A stretch of DNA of 64,000 nt from Curtobacterium sp. MCSS17_015 (GTDB lineage Bacteria > Actinomycetota > Actinomycetes > Actinomycetales > Microbacteriaceae): positions 1,550,001-1,614,000 of the forward strand of contig NZ_CP126256.1 of assembly GCF_003234265.2 (NCBI RefSeq), read 5' to 3'. The position numbers and the translations under genes were made by a program. The notes beneath the pieces were generated by a model that saw only the letters and a program-made list of their open reading frames with translations, did no database searches and was not told the origin of the DNA. Below are positions 7,829 through 14,960 of the stretch, piece by piece (position 1 is the stretch's first letter; each line of letters begins with the position of its first letter).

Positions 7829-9223
7829 TCAGTCCGGCCGGCGCAGGGTCGCGACCCCGTCGTGCAAGGGCTGCGTCTGCCACGCCGCCGTGACGGTGCC
7901 GTCCTCCAGGTCGACGCTCACGTGCAGCAGGTGCGGGGTCTCGACGAACCGCACGTCCACCACCACCCGGTCCCCGGAGCGGGCACCACTGGCGGCCGTG
8001 GAACCGTCGACGAGCCACTCGCCCTCACCGACCGGCACCGTCACCTCGCCCGAGGCGTCGACCAGGGTGAGCACCCACCGACCGGACACGTCCTGGGTCA
8101 GGTGCACCGCCTCCAGGCCGGAGTCACCGCCCACCGAGACCGGCGACGACGGCGGCGCTGCGGGGAGGGAGCCGAGCGGACCGTCCCCCGGACCGCCGCC
8201 GAGCGGCGGCAACGCGAGCGCGGCGAGCCGGTCGCGCAGACGGTCGTCGGCGTCGACGGACCCGGGACGGTCGACGGCCGGCAGCAGGTGCGCCCACACC
8301 GCGTCGAGGACGGCCTGCATGTCGGTGCTCTGCCCGGTCATCGCGACCACGACGTCCTGCTCGGGCAACACGACGCAGAACTGGCCGTAGGCGCCGTCGC
8401 CGCGGAAACCGTGCCGGGCCATCCAGAACTGGAAGCCGTAGCCACGGGACCAGTCCGGGTTCACCTCGTCCGGGTTCGGCACCTGCGCGCTCGTCGCCTG
8501 GTCGACCCAGTCCTCGTCGAGGATCCGCTCGCCGTCCTGGACGCCACGCTGCAGGTACAGCTGCCCGAGCGCGGCGATCGCCTCCGTCCTGGCGAACCCG
8601 CCGCTGTACCCGAGCTCGGCACCGCGGTCGTCCCGGAGCCAGGCGAAGTCGTCGATCCCGAGCGGGGCGAAGAGCCGCGGGCGCAGGAAGTCGAGGAGCG
8701 TCTCACCGCTCACCCGCCGGACGATCTCACCGAGGGTGTACGTGCAGGGCTGGTTGTAGGCGAAGACGCTGCCGGGCTCCTCGTCCGGCGGCAGGAGCAG
8801 GAACCCCCGGACGGTGTTCGTCGGGTCGGTCGCCTCGGCGCGGTCGATGGTATCGGCGCGGTGCCCGCTCGCCATCGCGAGCAGGTGCCGCACCCGCATC
8901 CGACGGGTGCGTTCGTCGGTGACCTCGGCGTCGAGCTCCGGGAAGTGGCTGATGACCGTCGCGTCGAGGTCGACGAGGCCGGCACGGACGGCGATCCCGA
9001 CGGCGGCAGCGGTGAAGCTCTTGCTGAGCGAGTACAGCAGGTGCACCCGATCCGGGGCGAACGGCGCCCACCACCCCTCGGCGGCGACCGCGCCGTGCCG
9101 GAGCACCATCAGGCTGTGCGGCTCCACCGCCGGGGTCGACCCGAGGGCGGACACGAAGGCGTCGATGCCCGCAGCGTCGATGCCGAGAGCGGACGGGGAA
9201 CTGCGTCGGAACGTCGTCGTCAC
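7829..9223 (-). CDS. Serine hydrolase, beta-lactamase/esterase (S12) family
   Basis: Predicted 464 aa from GTG 9223. The nucleophile motif SxxK is SLSK (in LLYSLSKSFTAAAVG), and YNQPCTYTLGEIV supplies the tyrosine motif; the ~100-residue C-terminal part is a separate beta-rich domain as in DAP-type or EstB-like hydrolases. No signal peptide is visible, so a cytosolic esterase, amidase or peptidase is more likely than a secreted beta-lactamase. The start is set by TACGCT 7 nt upstream; an open frame continues beyond it but would place the promoter inside the gene. Confidence 0.85.
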   Translation of the reverse strand: MTTTFRRSSPSALGIDAAGIDAFVSALGSTPAVEPHSLMVLRHGAVAAEGWWAPFAPDRVHLLYSLSKSFTAAAVGIAVRAGLVDLDATVISHFPELDAEVTDERTRRMRVRHLLAMASGHRADTIDRAEATDPTNTVRGFLLLPPDEEPGSVFAYNQPCTYTLGEIVRRVSGETLLDFLRPRLFAPLGIDDFAWLRDDRGAELGYSGGFARTEAIAALGQLYLQRGVQDGERILDEDWVDQATSAQVPNPDEVNPDWSRGYGFQFWMARHGFRGDGAYGQFCVVLPEQDVVVAMTGQSTDMQAVLDAVWAHLLPAVDRPGSVDADDRLRDRLAALALPPLGGGPGDGPLGSLPAAPPSSPVSVGGDSGLEAVHLTQDVSGRWVLTLVDASGEVTVPVGEGEWLVDGSTAASGARSGDRVVVDVRFVETPHLLHVSVDLEDGTVTAAWQTQPLHDGVATLRRPD

Positions 9224-9230
9224 CCGTCCG

Positions 9231-9236
9231 AGCGTA
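9231..9236 (-). promoter_or_regulatory. -10 box of leaderless serine hydrolase gene
   Basis: Minus-strand TACGCT, 7 nt (CGGACGG) before GTG 9223. It has the same geometry and the same CGG-A extension as other leaderless starts in this window. Confidence 0.6.
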
Positions 9237-9309
9237 GTCCGGGCGTCCGCCGCGACGTCCGGCGCGCCCGACATGCGGACGGGAGGCCCGGATCACCACT
9301 CGGGTCGGG

Positions 9310-9315
9310 TAGAGT
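9310..9315 (+). promoter_or_regulatory. -10 box upstream of tRNA-Gly
   Basis: TAGAGT lies 31 nt before the mature tRNA 5' end, leaving a short 5' leader to be trimmed by RNase P. I see no good -35 hexamer. Confidence 0.45.
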
Positions 9316-9346
9316 GGTCGACGTTGGTCACCCCGGTGTCCAGCAT

Positions 9347-9418
9347 GCGGATGTGGCGCAGTGGTAGCGCATCACCTTGCCAAGGTGAGGGTCGCGAGTT
9401 CGAATCTCGTCATCCGCT
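9347..9418 (+). tRNA. tRNA-Gly (anticodon GCC)
   Basis: The cloverleaf can be drawn by eye. Acceptor GCGGATG (9347-9353) pairs with CATCCGC (9411-9417). The D arm is GCGC/GCGC around AGTGGTA, the anticodon stem TCACC/GGTGA encloses TTGCCAA, and the T arm is GCGAG-TTCGAAT-CTCGT. The discriminator is T 9418 and CCA is not encoded. A likely -10 box TAGAGT lies at 9310-9315. Confidence 0.95.
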
Positions 9419-9426
9419 CGGAACAG

Positions 9427-9454
9427 CAGCACGACAGAACCAGCACGACAGAAC
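9427..9454. repeat. Tandem 14-bp direct repeat in tRNA-Gly trailer
   Basis: CAGCACGACAGAAC occurs twice in tandem (9427-9440 and 9441-9454). The second copy forms the outer left arm of the terminator stem, so the first copy can compete for the same right arm. Confidence 0.85.
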
Positions 9455-9486
9455 CCCTCGGCCCATCGGCCGAGGGGTTCTGTCGT
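9445..9486. terminator. Bidirectional terminator between tRNA-Gly and DUF6510 gene
   Basis: A perfect 19-bp inverted repeat (9445-9463 and 9468-9486) with a CATC loop. It lies 26 nt after the tRNA and 22 nt after the stop of the convergent DUF6510 gene, so it can serve both strands. There is no T-tract, as is common in high-GC actinobacteria. The left arm is preceded by a tandem copy of its first 10 nt (see the repeat at 9427-9454). Confidence 0.8.
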
Positions 9487-9508
9487 CTCGCTTCGTCCGC
9501 GTCCGTCG

Positions 9509-9760
9509 TCAGACCGCGGCGACCGCTCGCGCGCCCGGCAGGCCGACCCACCGCTCGGCGCCGGTGTCGACGACGGTCACGAGCACGGTGTCACAACCGC
9601 GGCAGCGGGCGACGCTGCCCATCGCGGTCCGGTACACCCGCGTCAGCGCGAGCAGACCGGTGGACCCACAGCCGGCACAGCACAGGCGCGCCGACGTGGC
9701 GTCGATGCCGAGGACCTCGACGAGGTCCCCGGCCAGGGCGTTGCCGTCGACGATGGTCAT
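9509..9760 (-). CDS. DUF6510 family small protein (zinc-ribbon-like)
   Basis: Predicted 83 aa from ATG 9760. Two cysteine pairs (CCAGCGSTG and CRGC) suggest a zinc ribbon or rubredoxin-like knuckle. DUF6510 genes in actinobacteria are regularly found next to a flavin oxidoreductase and a sulfite-oxidase-like gene, as here. The start shares one base with the stop of the reductase gene (TGATG). A redox-accessory role is inference. Confidence 0.8.
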   Translation of the reverse strand: MTIVDGNALAGDLVEVLGIDATSARLCCAGCGSTGLLALTRVYRTAMGSVARCRGCDTVLVTVVDTGAERWVGLPGARAVAAV

Positions 9761-10575
9761 CACGCGCCTCCGAACCGTTCGGCGCGCACCCCGGTGGTGT
9801 CGTGTCCGAGCTCCCCGAGCCACCGCAGGACCTGCTCCACGAAGGGCGTCGATCCGCAGACGTACACCAGGGCGCCGGCGTCCGGGGGCGACACCGCCGC
9901 CGCCAGTCGCTCGCGGGTGAGCCGCCCGGCGGGGGTCGTCGCGTCCTCCGGTGCCCGGCGGCTGTAGACCAGGTCGAGCGTGAAGGGCGCACGGTCGGCC
10001 GCGGCCACGGCGGCGTCGAGCTCCGCGCGGAAGAAGACGTCCTCCGGGGTGCGGACGGCGTAGAGCAGCCGGAACGGACTCGCGTCGGCGGCTTCGGCGT
10101 GGGCGGTGACCATCGGCAGCAGCGGGACGATGCCGGACCCGCCGGCGATGAGCTGGACCGGTCGCTGCGAGTCGTCGGTCCCCGGGTGCCAGACGAACCA
10201 GCCGCCGAGCGGGCCGTGGACCTCGAGGGCGTCGCCGACCTCGACCGCGTCGACGAGGAACGGCGAGACCTCGCCGTCCTCGACCCGGTCGACGGCGAGC
10301 GTGAGCCGCGTGCCGTCTCCGGAGGACGCGATCGAGTACGACCGGGTGGCCTGGTAGCCGTCCTCGGCAGTCAGCCGCAGGTCGAGGTGCTGGCCCGGGT
10401 CGTTGCCGGGCCACGTCGGGACGTGGAGCACCAGGCGACGGGCGTTCGGGGTCTCGGGGGAGACCGCGGCGACGGTGGCGGGGTGCCAGGCCGGGCGGCG
10501 GAGCTGCGGGGACGGCGGAGTGGGCGCGGGACGGGCTCCCGGGACGGCGGCGTCGTCGGCGGTGGACAGGGTCAC
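9760..10575 (-). CDS. FAD-binding oxidoreductase, ferredoxin-NADP reductase type
   Basis: Predicted 271 aa from GTG 10575 (GTGA overlap with the upstream molybdoenzyme stop). The flavin domain carries RSYSIASS near residue 95; the pyridine-nucleotide domain carries GGSGIVPLLPM and ends with YVCGSTPFVEQVLRWL. No 2Fe-2S ferredoxin domain is fused. It probably shuttles electrons between NAD(P)H and the sulfite-oxidase-like partner encoded just upstream in the same operon. The first ~30 residues are Pro/Ala-rich and likely disordered. Confidence 0.88.
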   Translation of the reverse strand: MTLSTADDAAVPGARPAPTPPSPQLRRPAWHPATVAAVSPETPNARRLVLHVPTWPGNDPGQHLDLRLTAEDGYQATRSYSIASSGDGTRLTLAVDRVEDGEVSPFLVDAVEVGDALEVHGPLGGWFVWHPGTDDSQRPVQLIAGGSGIVPLLPMVTAHAEAADASPFRLLYAVRTPEDVFFRAELDAAVAAADRAPFTLDLVYSRRAPEDATTPAGRLTRERLAAAVSPPDAGALVYVCGSTPFVEQVLRWLGELGHDTTGVRAERFGGA

Positions 10576-11165
10576 CAGTACCGCTCTTCCTTCCACGGGT
10601 CGCCGTGCATGTTGTAGCCGGCGTTCTCCCAGAAGCCGGGCTCGTCCTCGGCGTGCATGACGATGCCGCGGACCCACTTCGCGCTCTTCCAGAAGTACAG
10701 GTGCGGTACGAGCAGCCGGGCCGGCCCACCGTGCTCCGGGGTGAGGGGTTCGCCGTCCGCCTCGAACGCGATCCACGCTTGGCCCTCGAGCAGTTCGTCG
10801 AGGGGGACGTTCGTGGTGTAGCCGCCGAAGCTGTGCACCATGCAGAAGTCGAGCGAGGTCTCGACGTCGGCGAAGAGCTTGTCGAGGGGCACACCGCGCC
10901 AGCCCATCCCGAGCTTCGTCCAGTGCGTCACGCAGTGGATGTCGACGGTGACGTCCTCGAGCCCGAGCGCCCGGACCTCGTCCCAGGTCCACGAGTGCAG
11001 GCCGGATTCGGTGCGGATCGAGAAGCTCCACTCGGAGGGCTCGATCTCCGGCGTCGCGCCCGCCGAGAGGACCGGCCAGTCCTGCACCAGGGTCTGCCCG
11101 GGCGGGATCCGGCTGTCGTCGGCGTCACGGCGGCGTCCGCCGAACCCGCGTGTGAAGGTGGCCAT
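10572..11165 (-). CDS. Sulfite oxidase-like molybdopterin oxidoreductase
   Basis: Predicted 197 aa. The Mo-ligating cysteine is visible in VDIHCVTHWTKLG, and GPARLLVPHLYFWKSAKWV is the typical MPT-binding region of the SUOX/YedY fold. It lacks a Tat signal, a heme domain and the dimerisation domain, so it is a minimal cytosolic form. Its own substrate is unknown; sulfoxides or oxidised amino acids are known for relatives. It is first in a three-gene operon with a flavin reductase and DUF6510. GAGGA precedes ATG 11165. Confidence 0.88.
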   Translation of the reverse strand: MATFTRGFGGRRRDADDSRIPPGQTLVQDWPVLSAGATPEIEPSEWSFSIRTESGLHSWTWDEVRALGLEDVTVDIHCVTHWTKLGMGWRGVPLDKLFADVETSLDFCMVHSFGGYTTNVPLDELLEGQAWIAFEADGEPLTPEHGGPARLLVPHLYFWKSAKWVRGIVMHAEDEPGFWENAGYNMHGDPWKEERYW

Positions 11166-11215
11166 CGCGTCCTCGTTCCCTGGTCGTCCCCGGCGTCCGT
11201 CCTGCCGATGGCTCG

Positions 11216-11244
11216 ATCCTGCCGCACCGCGGCGCGGTTGTCAG
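11216..11244 (-). promoter_or_regulatory. Sigma-70-type promoter of the sulfite-oxidase-like operon
   Basis: On the minus strand CTGACA (11239-11244) and CAGGAT (11216-11221) are separated by 17 nt, close to the TTGACA-N17-TAnnaT consensus. A leader of about 45 nt with GAGGA precedes the gene. Confidence 0.55.
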
Positions 11245-11279
11245 CAGCCGCGCGGCGGCGCCGTGCCGCAGCCGTGTCG

Positions 11280-11942
11280 TCAGCCCGTGGGGGTGACGAG
11301 CCCCGACTCGTACGCCAGCACGACGGCGTGCACCCGGTCGCGGAGCTGCAGCTTCGCCAACACCCGGCTGACGTGCGTCTTGACGGTCTGCTCGGCGATG
11401 TACAGCTCGCGGCCGATCTCGCCGTTCGAGCGGCCGCGGGCCATGAGCATGAAGACGTCCCGCTCCCGGTCGGTGAGTGCCGCCAGCACCTCGGCGGGCG
11501 CACCGGTGGGCCGGGGCCCGGCCACGAAGGCCTCGACCAGGTGCCGGGTCACCCGTGGCGCGAGGAGGGCGTCCCCCGAGGCGACCGTGCGCACGGCAGC
11601 GATGAGGTCCTCGGCTCCGGCGTCCTTGAGCAGGAAGCCGCTCGCGCCCGCCCGCAGCGCGTCGAACACGTAGTCGTCGATGTCGAACGTGGTGAGCATG
11701 AGCACCCGCACCGGACGACTGCCGGGCGCCGCGGTCATGCGCCGCGTGGCCTCGATGCCGTCGAGGACCGGCATACGGACGTCCATGAGCACGACGTCGG
11801 GCTCGAGACGGACGCCGAGCGCGACGGCCTCGGCCCCGTCCCCGGCCTCGCCGACGACCTCGAGGTCGGGCTGCGACCCGAGGATCGCCACGAGCCCGAG
11901 CCGGAACACCGCCTGGTCGTCGACGACGAGCACCCGCGTCAC
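11280..11942 (-). CDS. NarL/FixJ-family response regulator
   Basis: Predicted 220 aa. The receiver domain (residues 1-120) has the phospho-acceptor Asp in VVLMDVRMP and the switch Lys in LLKDAG; a LuxR-type helix-turn-helix fills residues ~150-210 (LTDREREVF-like LTDRERDVFMLMARG, then EQTVKTHVSRVL). It is coupled by a 4-nt overlap to the histidine kinase gene upstream, with which it forms a two-component system. The regulon is unknown; the neighbouring molybdoenzyme operon is one candidate. Confidence 0.93.
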   Translation of the reverse strand: MTRVLVVDDQAVFRLGLVAILGSQPDLEVVGEAGDGAEAVALGVRLEPDVVLMDVRMPVLDGIEATRRMTAAPGSRPVRVLMLTTFDIDDYVFDALRAGASGFLLKDAGAEDLIAAVRTVASGDALLAPRVTRHLVEAFVAGPRPTGAPAEVLAALTDRERDVFMLMARGRSNGEIGRELYIAEQTVKTHVSRVLAKLQLRDRVHAVVLAYESGLVTPTG

Positions 11943-13222
11943 CGGTCGGCTCCGTGCAGCCGGCGGGGCAGCGCGGCGACGACCCGGAAGCCGCCGTCCG
12001 GTGTCGGCCCGGCGTCGAGCGAGCCGTCCAGGGCGGCGACGCGGGACCGCATGCCTGCGAGACCGTAGCCGCCGTCGTCGGCGGGTGGCGGGGGAGCGTC
12101 GGGCGCTGCCGCGTTCACCACCGCGACGCGCAGGACGCTGCCCTGGCGGGTGACCGTGACGGCGGTGTCCGCGCCGGGGGCGTGGCGGACGACGTTGCCG
12201 AGCGCCTCCTGCACGACGCGGTAGGCGGTCAGCTGCGCGACGGGGTCGACGGATCGGTCACCGATGCCGTCGCCGGAGGCCGTGCCGGGGTCGACGTCGA
12301 GCACGACCGACAGGCCGGCCGCCCGCGTCGAGGCGACGAGGGCGTCGAGGTCGCCGAGCCCGGGCTGCGGAGCGCGCTCGGCGTCGTCGTCCCCGCGGAG
12401 CGTGCCGAGCAGCTGTCGCATCTCGCGGAGCGCCGTGCGCGAGGTCGCGGCGATCGTGGCGAACTCCGCCCGCGCGGCCGCCGGCAGGTCGGCCACGCGG
12501 TACGGCGCGGACTCCGCCTGCATGTGCACGACGGACATGCTGTGCGCGACGACGTCGTGCAGCTCGCGGGCGATCCGCGCCCGCTCCTCGACCGTGCGAC
12601 GTGCGTCGGCCTGCTGCTCGGCGTCCCGCCGGGCCGCCCGGAGCTCGACTCCGACCGCGCGTCGCTGCCCGAGCAGGACCGCGGCCGCACCGACGACGAG
12701 CCAGCTGCCGGCCGACACCGCGAGGGTCGTCACCCAGACGTCGGTCTGGTCCCACCGTGCGGGCACGACGGCCACGAGCACGAGGGTGAGGACGGTCGCA
12801 GCACCCCAGACGACCGAGGTCGTCAGCCAGTCGGTCCGCAGCCCGAGCACGACGAGGAGCACCGCGACGCCGATGATCGCCGTGACCGACAGCGGCCACG
12901 GCCCGACGGTGCCCGGTGCGGCGAGGAGCCCGAGGCCGACGAGCGTGACGAGGTGCACGGCGGTGGCGGTGCGGGGTCGGACCGGCGCGACGAGCAGGGT
13001 GGCGCTCAGCACCGCCGGCAGGAGGAGCGCGAGGGGCACCGGGACGTCGTGCACGACCGCGGCCACCGGGGCGCCGACCGCGAGCAGGGTGACCGCTGCG
13101 ACGACGAGCGTCCCGCGGGTGGCGAGCACCGACCAGGAGGCCCGGATCCGGGTCCCGGGGATCCGGATCCTGGTGTCGGGGTCGGGGTCGGGGTCGGGGT
13201 CGGCGGTGGCGCTGGGGCTCAC
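11939..13222 (-). CDS. Sensor histidine kinase (HisKA_3 family)
   Basis: Predicted 427 aa. The first ~30 residues are an unusual (Asp-Pro)n and Arg/Ile stretch encoded by hexanucleotide repeats; then come about six hydrophobic segments (residues 30-190) without a recognisable periplasmic domain. A phospho-acceptor helix follows (ARELHDVVAHSMSVVHMQ, His near residue 220) and a C-terminal HATPase domain (VVQEALGNVVRHAP; GGYGLAGMRSRV). It starts at GTG 13222 overlapping the dedA-like stop (GTGA) and is coupled to the response regulator downstream. Confidence 0.9.
   Translation of the reverse strand: MSPSATADPDPDPDPDTRIRIPGTRIRASWSVLATRGTLVVAAVTLLAVGAPVAAVVHDVPVPLALLLPAVLSATLLVAPVRPRTATAVHLVTLVGLGLLAAPGTVGPWPLSVTAIIGVAVLLVVLGLRTDWLTTSVVWGAATVLTLVLVAVVPARWDQTDVWVTTLAVSAGSWLVVGAAAVLLGQRRAVGVELRAARRDAEQQADARRTVEERARIARELHDVVAHSMSVVHMQAESAPYRVADLPAAARAEFATIAATSRTALREMRQLLGTLRGDDDAERAPQPGLGDLDALVASTRAAGLSVVLDVDPGTASGDGIGDRSVDPVAQLTAYRVVQEALGNVVRHAPGADTAVTVTRQGSVLRVAVVNAAAPDAPPPPADDGGYGLAGMRSRVAALDGSLDAGPTPDGGFRVVAALPRRLHGADR
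13175..13203. repeat. (GTCGGG)n hexanucleotide repeat in kinase 5' end
   Basis: Four perfect GTCGGG units plus a partial fifth. Read on the minus strand they encode Asp-Pro repeats at residues ~8-16 of the histidine kinase. Unit gain or loss keeps the frame. Confidence 0.85.
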
Positions 13223-13911
13223 GGGCGGGCGGTCTCTCCGGTGGTGGTGGGGCAGACGGGACGGGGGCGGACGGACACCGTCAGGACCGACGCGTCGGCT
13301 TCGGCGGCTCGTGCGTCGCGCCTGCGCTGGAGCCTACCGAGCACCCGGTCGACCCCGAACCCGAGCAGTCCGGCGACCACCATCGAGACGGCCGCGGCGA
13401 CGAGCGGCTCGTGCAGGAAGGACGACGTGGCGAGGGCGATGCCGATCGACGTCGCACTCCACGCCGTCCCCGCGACCGCACTGATGCCGAGGAACCGGCG
13501 GTACCGGAGGCCCGTGGCCCCGGCCGTCATGTTGACGGCGACCCGACCGACCGGGATGTACCGACCGACGAGGATGAGACTCGCGGAGCGGCGCTGCATC
13601 TGTCGCTCGGCGAACGCGAAGGCCGCCGCGATCCTGGGACGCCTGGCGTTCCGCAGGCGACGCAACCCGACGCGACGACCGATGGCGTAGGCGATCGAGT
13701 CGCCCGCGATCGCGCCGGCCGCAGCGACGCCGAGGACGGCCGCGAGCACCGGCTGACCGGAGGTCGCGGCGACCGCGGCCACCGCGACGAGGGCCGTCTC
13801 GCTCGGGACCGGCGGGAAGAACCCGTCGACGAGGCACAGGGCGAACAGGACGACGTAGACGAGCGGCGAGGACGCCAGGTCGACGATGAACGGGGTGATC
13901 TGGTCGAGCAC
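13219..13911 (-). CDS. DedA family membrane protein
   Basis: Predicted 230 aa from GTG 13911 with a strong GGGAGGAG Shine-Dalgarno 9 nt upstream. About five hydrophobic segments are present. The VTT/DedA core is visible in FPPVPSETALV (near residue 35), GDSIAYAIGRRVGLRRL and GRYIPVGRVAVNMTAGATGLRYRRFL. DedA proteins are thought to be lipid scramblases or membrane-homeostasis factors, including undecaprenyl-phosphate recycling. It appears to head a transcript with the two-component genes, coupled by GTGA. Confidence 0.9.
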   Translation of the reverse strand: MLDQITPFIVDLASSPLVYVVLFALCLVDGFFPPVPSETALVAVAAVAATSGQPVLAAVLGVAAAGAIAGDSIAYAIGRRVGLRRLRNARRPRIAAAFAFAERQMQRRSASLILVGRYIPVGRVAVNMTAGATGLRYRRFLGISAVAGTAWSATSIGIALATSSFLHEPLVAAAVSMVVAGLLGFGVDRVLGRLQRRRDARAAEADASVLTVSVRPRPVCPTTTGETARP

Positions 13912-13953
13912 GGGTGCCGCTCCTCCCGTCGACGTCCCTCGCCGACGGGTCCG

Positions 13954-13959
13954 ACGCTA
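13954..13959 (-). promoter_or_regulatory. -10 box of dedA-kinase-regulator operon
   Basis: Minus-strand TAGCGT followed by CGGAC, about 42 nt before GTG 13911, leaving a leader that contains GGGAGGAG. It is the same hexamer as at several leaderless genes here, but this gene has a true 5' leader. Confidence 0.45.
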
Positions 13960-14033
13960 CGGAAGCCGTGGCCGCCTGCCATCCCGCTGTGGTCGGGGCG
14001 ACCCCCTACCGCGGTATGACTCCGCCGGTCGGG

Positions 14034-14960
14034 TCAGGAGCGCCGGGGCTGGTCGGCGTGCTGGTCGCGCTCCGCCGGCTGCTCGTGCGCGAAGACGACG
14101 TCGGGGGCGTCGACCGAGCGGTCCGTCACCGTGGTCGGGGCCTCGAGGTGCACGGCCCCGGACGGCACGATCCCGACCCCGCCGAAGCGCTCCATGACCC
14201 GCCACTGCACGACGACGTCCTCGCCGGCGTGCCCGACCGGCAGGGTCTCCCAGAAGCCGAAGCCCCCGACCGCCTCGAGCGCGGCGCGGTCGTAGAGCGC
14301 ACACGCGCCGACCCATGCGACACGGTACGGCAACCAGCCACCCGGCTCGACGTCGAGGTCGGCGGCGACGTGCACCAGGTTCGCCGCGTTGTGCAGGGAC
14401 CAACGGTCGAAGCCGGGCGTGCCGCGCCGCACCACCTCGGGCACGACGGGACCGTCCCAGAGGGCGAACGGTGCCGTCTCGTGCGGCCGGCGGTCCGCCA
14501 GGTAGGACAGACCCTGGACGGCGCTCCCCACGAACCCGGTCCCGAGCGAGCGGAGGGCGTCGAGCATCCGGTGCACGGAGCCGGGCTCCAGCCACACGTC
14601 GTCGTCGAGGAACAGGACGGCGTCGGCCGTGGCGTGGGCGAGCAGGAAGTGCCGGTGCTCGGCGAGACCCCGCCGCTCCGGGTGCGTGAGGAGCGTGACG
14701 GGGCGGCCCTGGGCCTCCAGGACGCGGACCATGGCGGCGACCGCCGGCTGGGCGGCGGCGTCACCGGCCTCGGACTGGTCGCTGAGCACCAGCCGGAAGG
14801 CGACGTCCGTCTGCGCGGCCAGGCCGGCGAGCGTCGCGGCGAGCTCGGCGGTGCGCCCCACGGTCGGGATGAGGACGTCGACGTCGACGGGGGCGCTCCC
14901 GCCCGGTGTCACCTCGGTCGGACGGCCCCAGTCGCCCGACCAGCGCGCGCCGCGCGTCAC
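14034..14960 (-). CDS. Glycosyltransferase family 2
   Basis: Predicted 308 aa. The GT-A fold signature is complete: VDVLIPTVGRTAELAATLAG at the N-terminus, the metal-binding DxD-type LFLDDDVW near residue 117, and a later GHAGEDVVVQWRVMERFG acceptor-side motif. There is no membrane helix, so it is a soluble transferase acting at the inner membrane face. It is the last gene of the ALDH-hldE-GT2 operon, overlapping the hldE stop by 4 nt. Donor and acceptor are unknown. Confidence 0.88.
   Translation of the reverse strand: MTRGARWSGDWGRPTEVTPGGSAPVDVDVLIPTVGRTAELAATLAGLAAQTDVAFRLVLSDQSEAGDAAAQPAVAAMVRVLEAQGRPVTLLTHPERRGLAEHRHFLLAHATADAVLFLDDDVWLEPGSVHRMLDALRSLGTGFVGSAVQGLSYLADRRPHETAPFALWDGPVVPEVVRRGTPGFDRWSLHNAANLVHVAADLDVEPGGWLPYRVAWVGACALYDRAALEAVGGFGFWETLPVGHAGEDVVVQWRVMERFGGVGIVPSGAVHLEAPTTVTDRSVDAPDVVFAHEQPAERDQHADQPRRS

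Noticed and set aside
7829..9223. Antibiotic-resistance beta-lactamase
   Set aside because: No signal peptide and an added C-terminal beta domain; S12 esterase/peptidase-type hydrolase is more likely.
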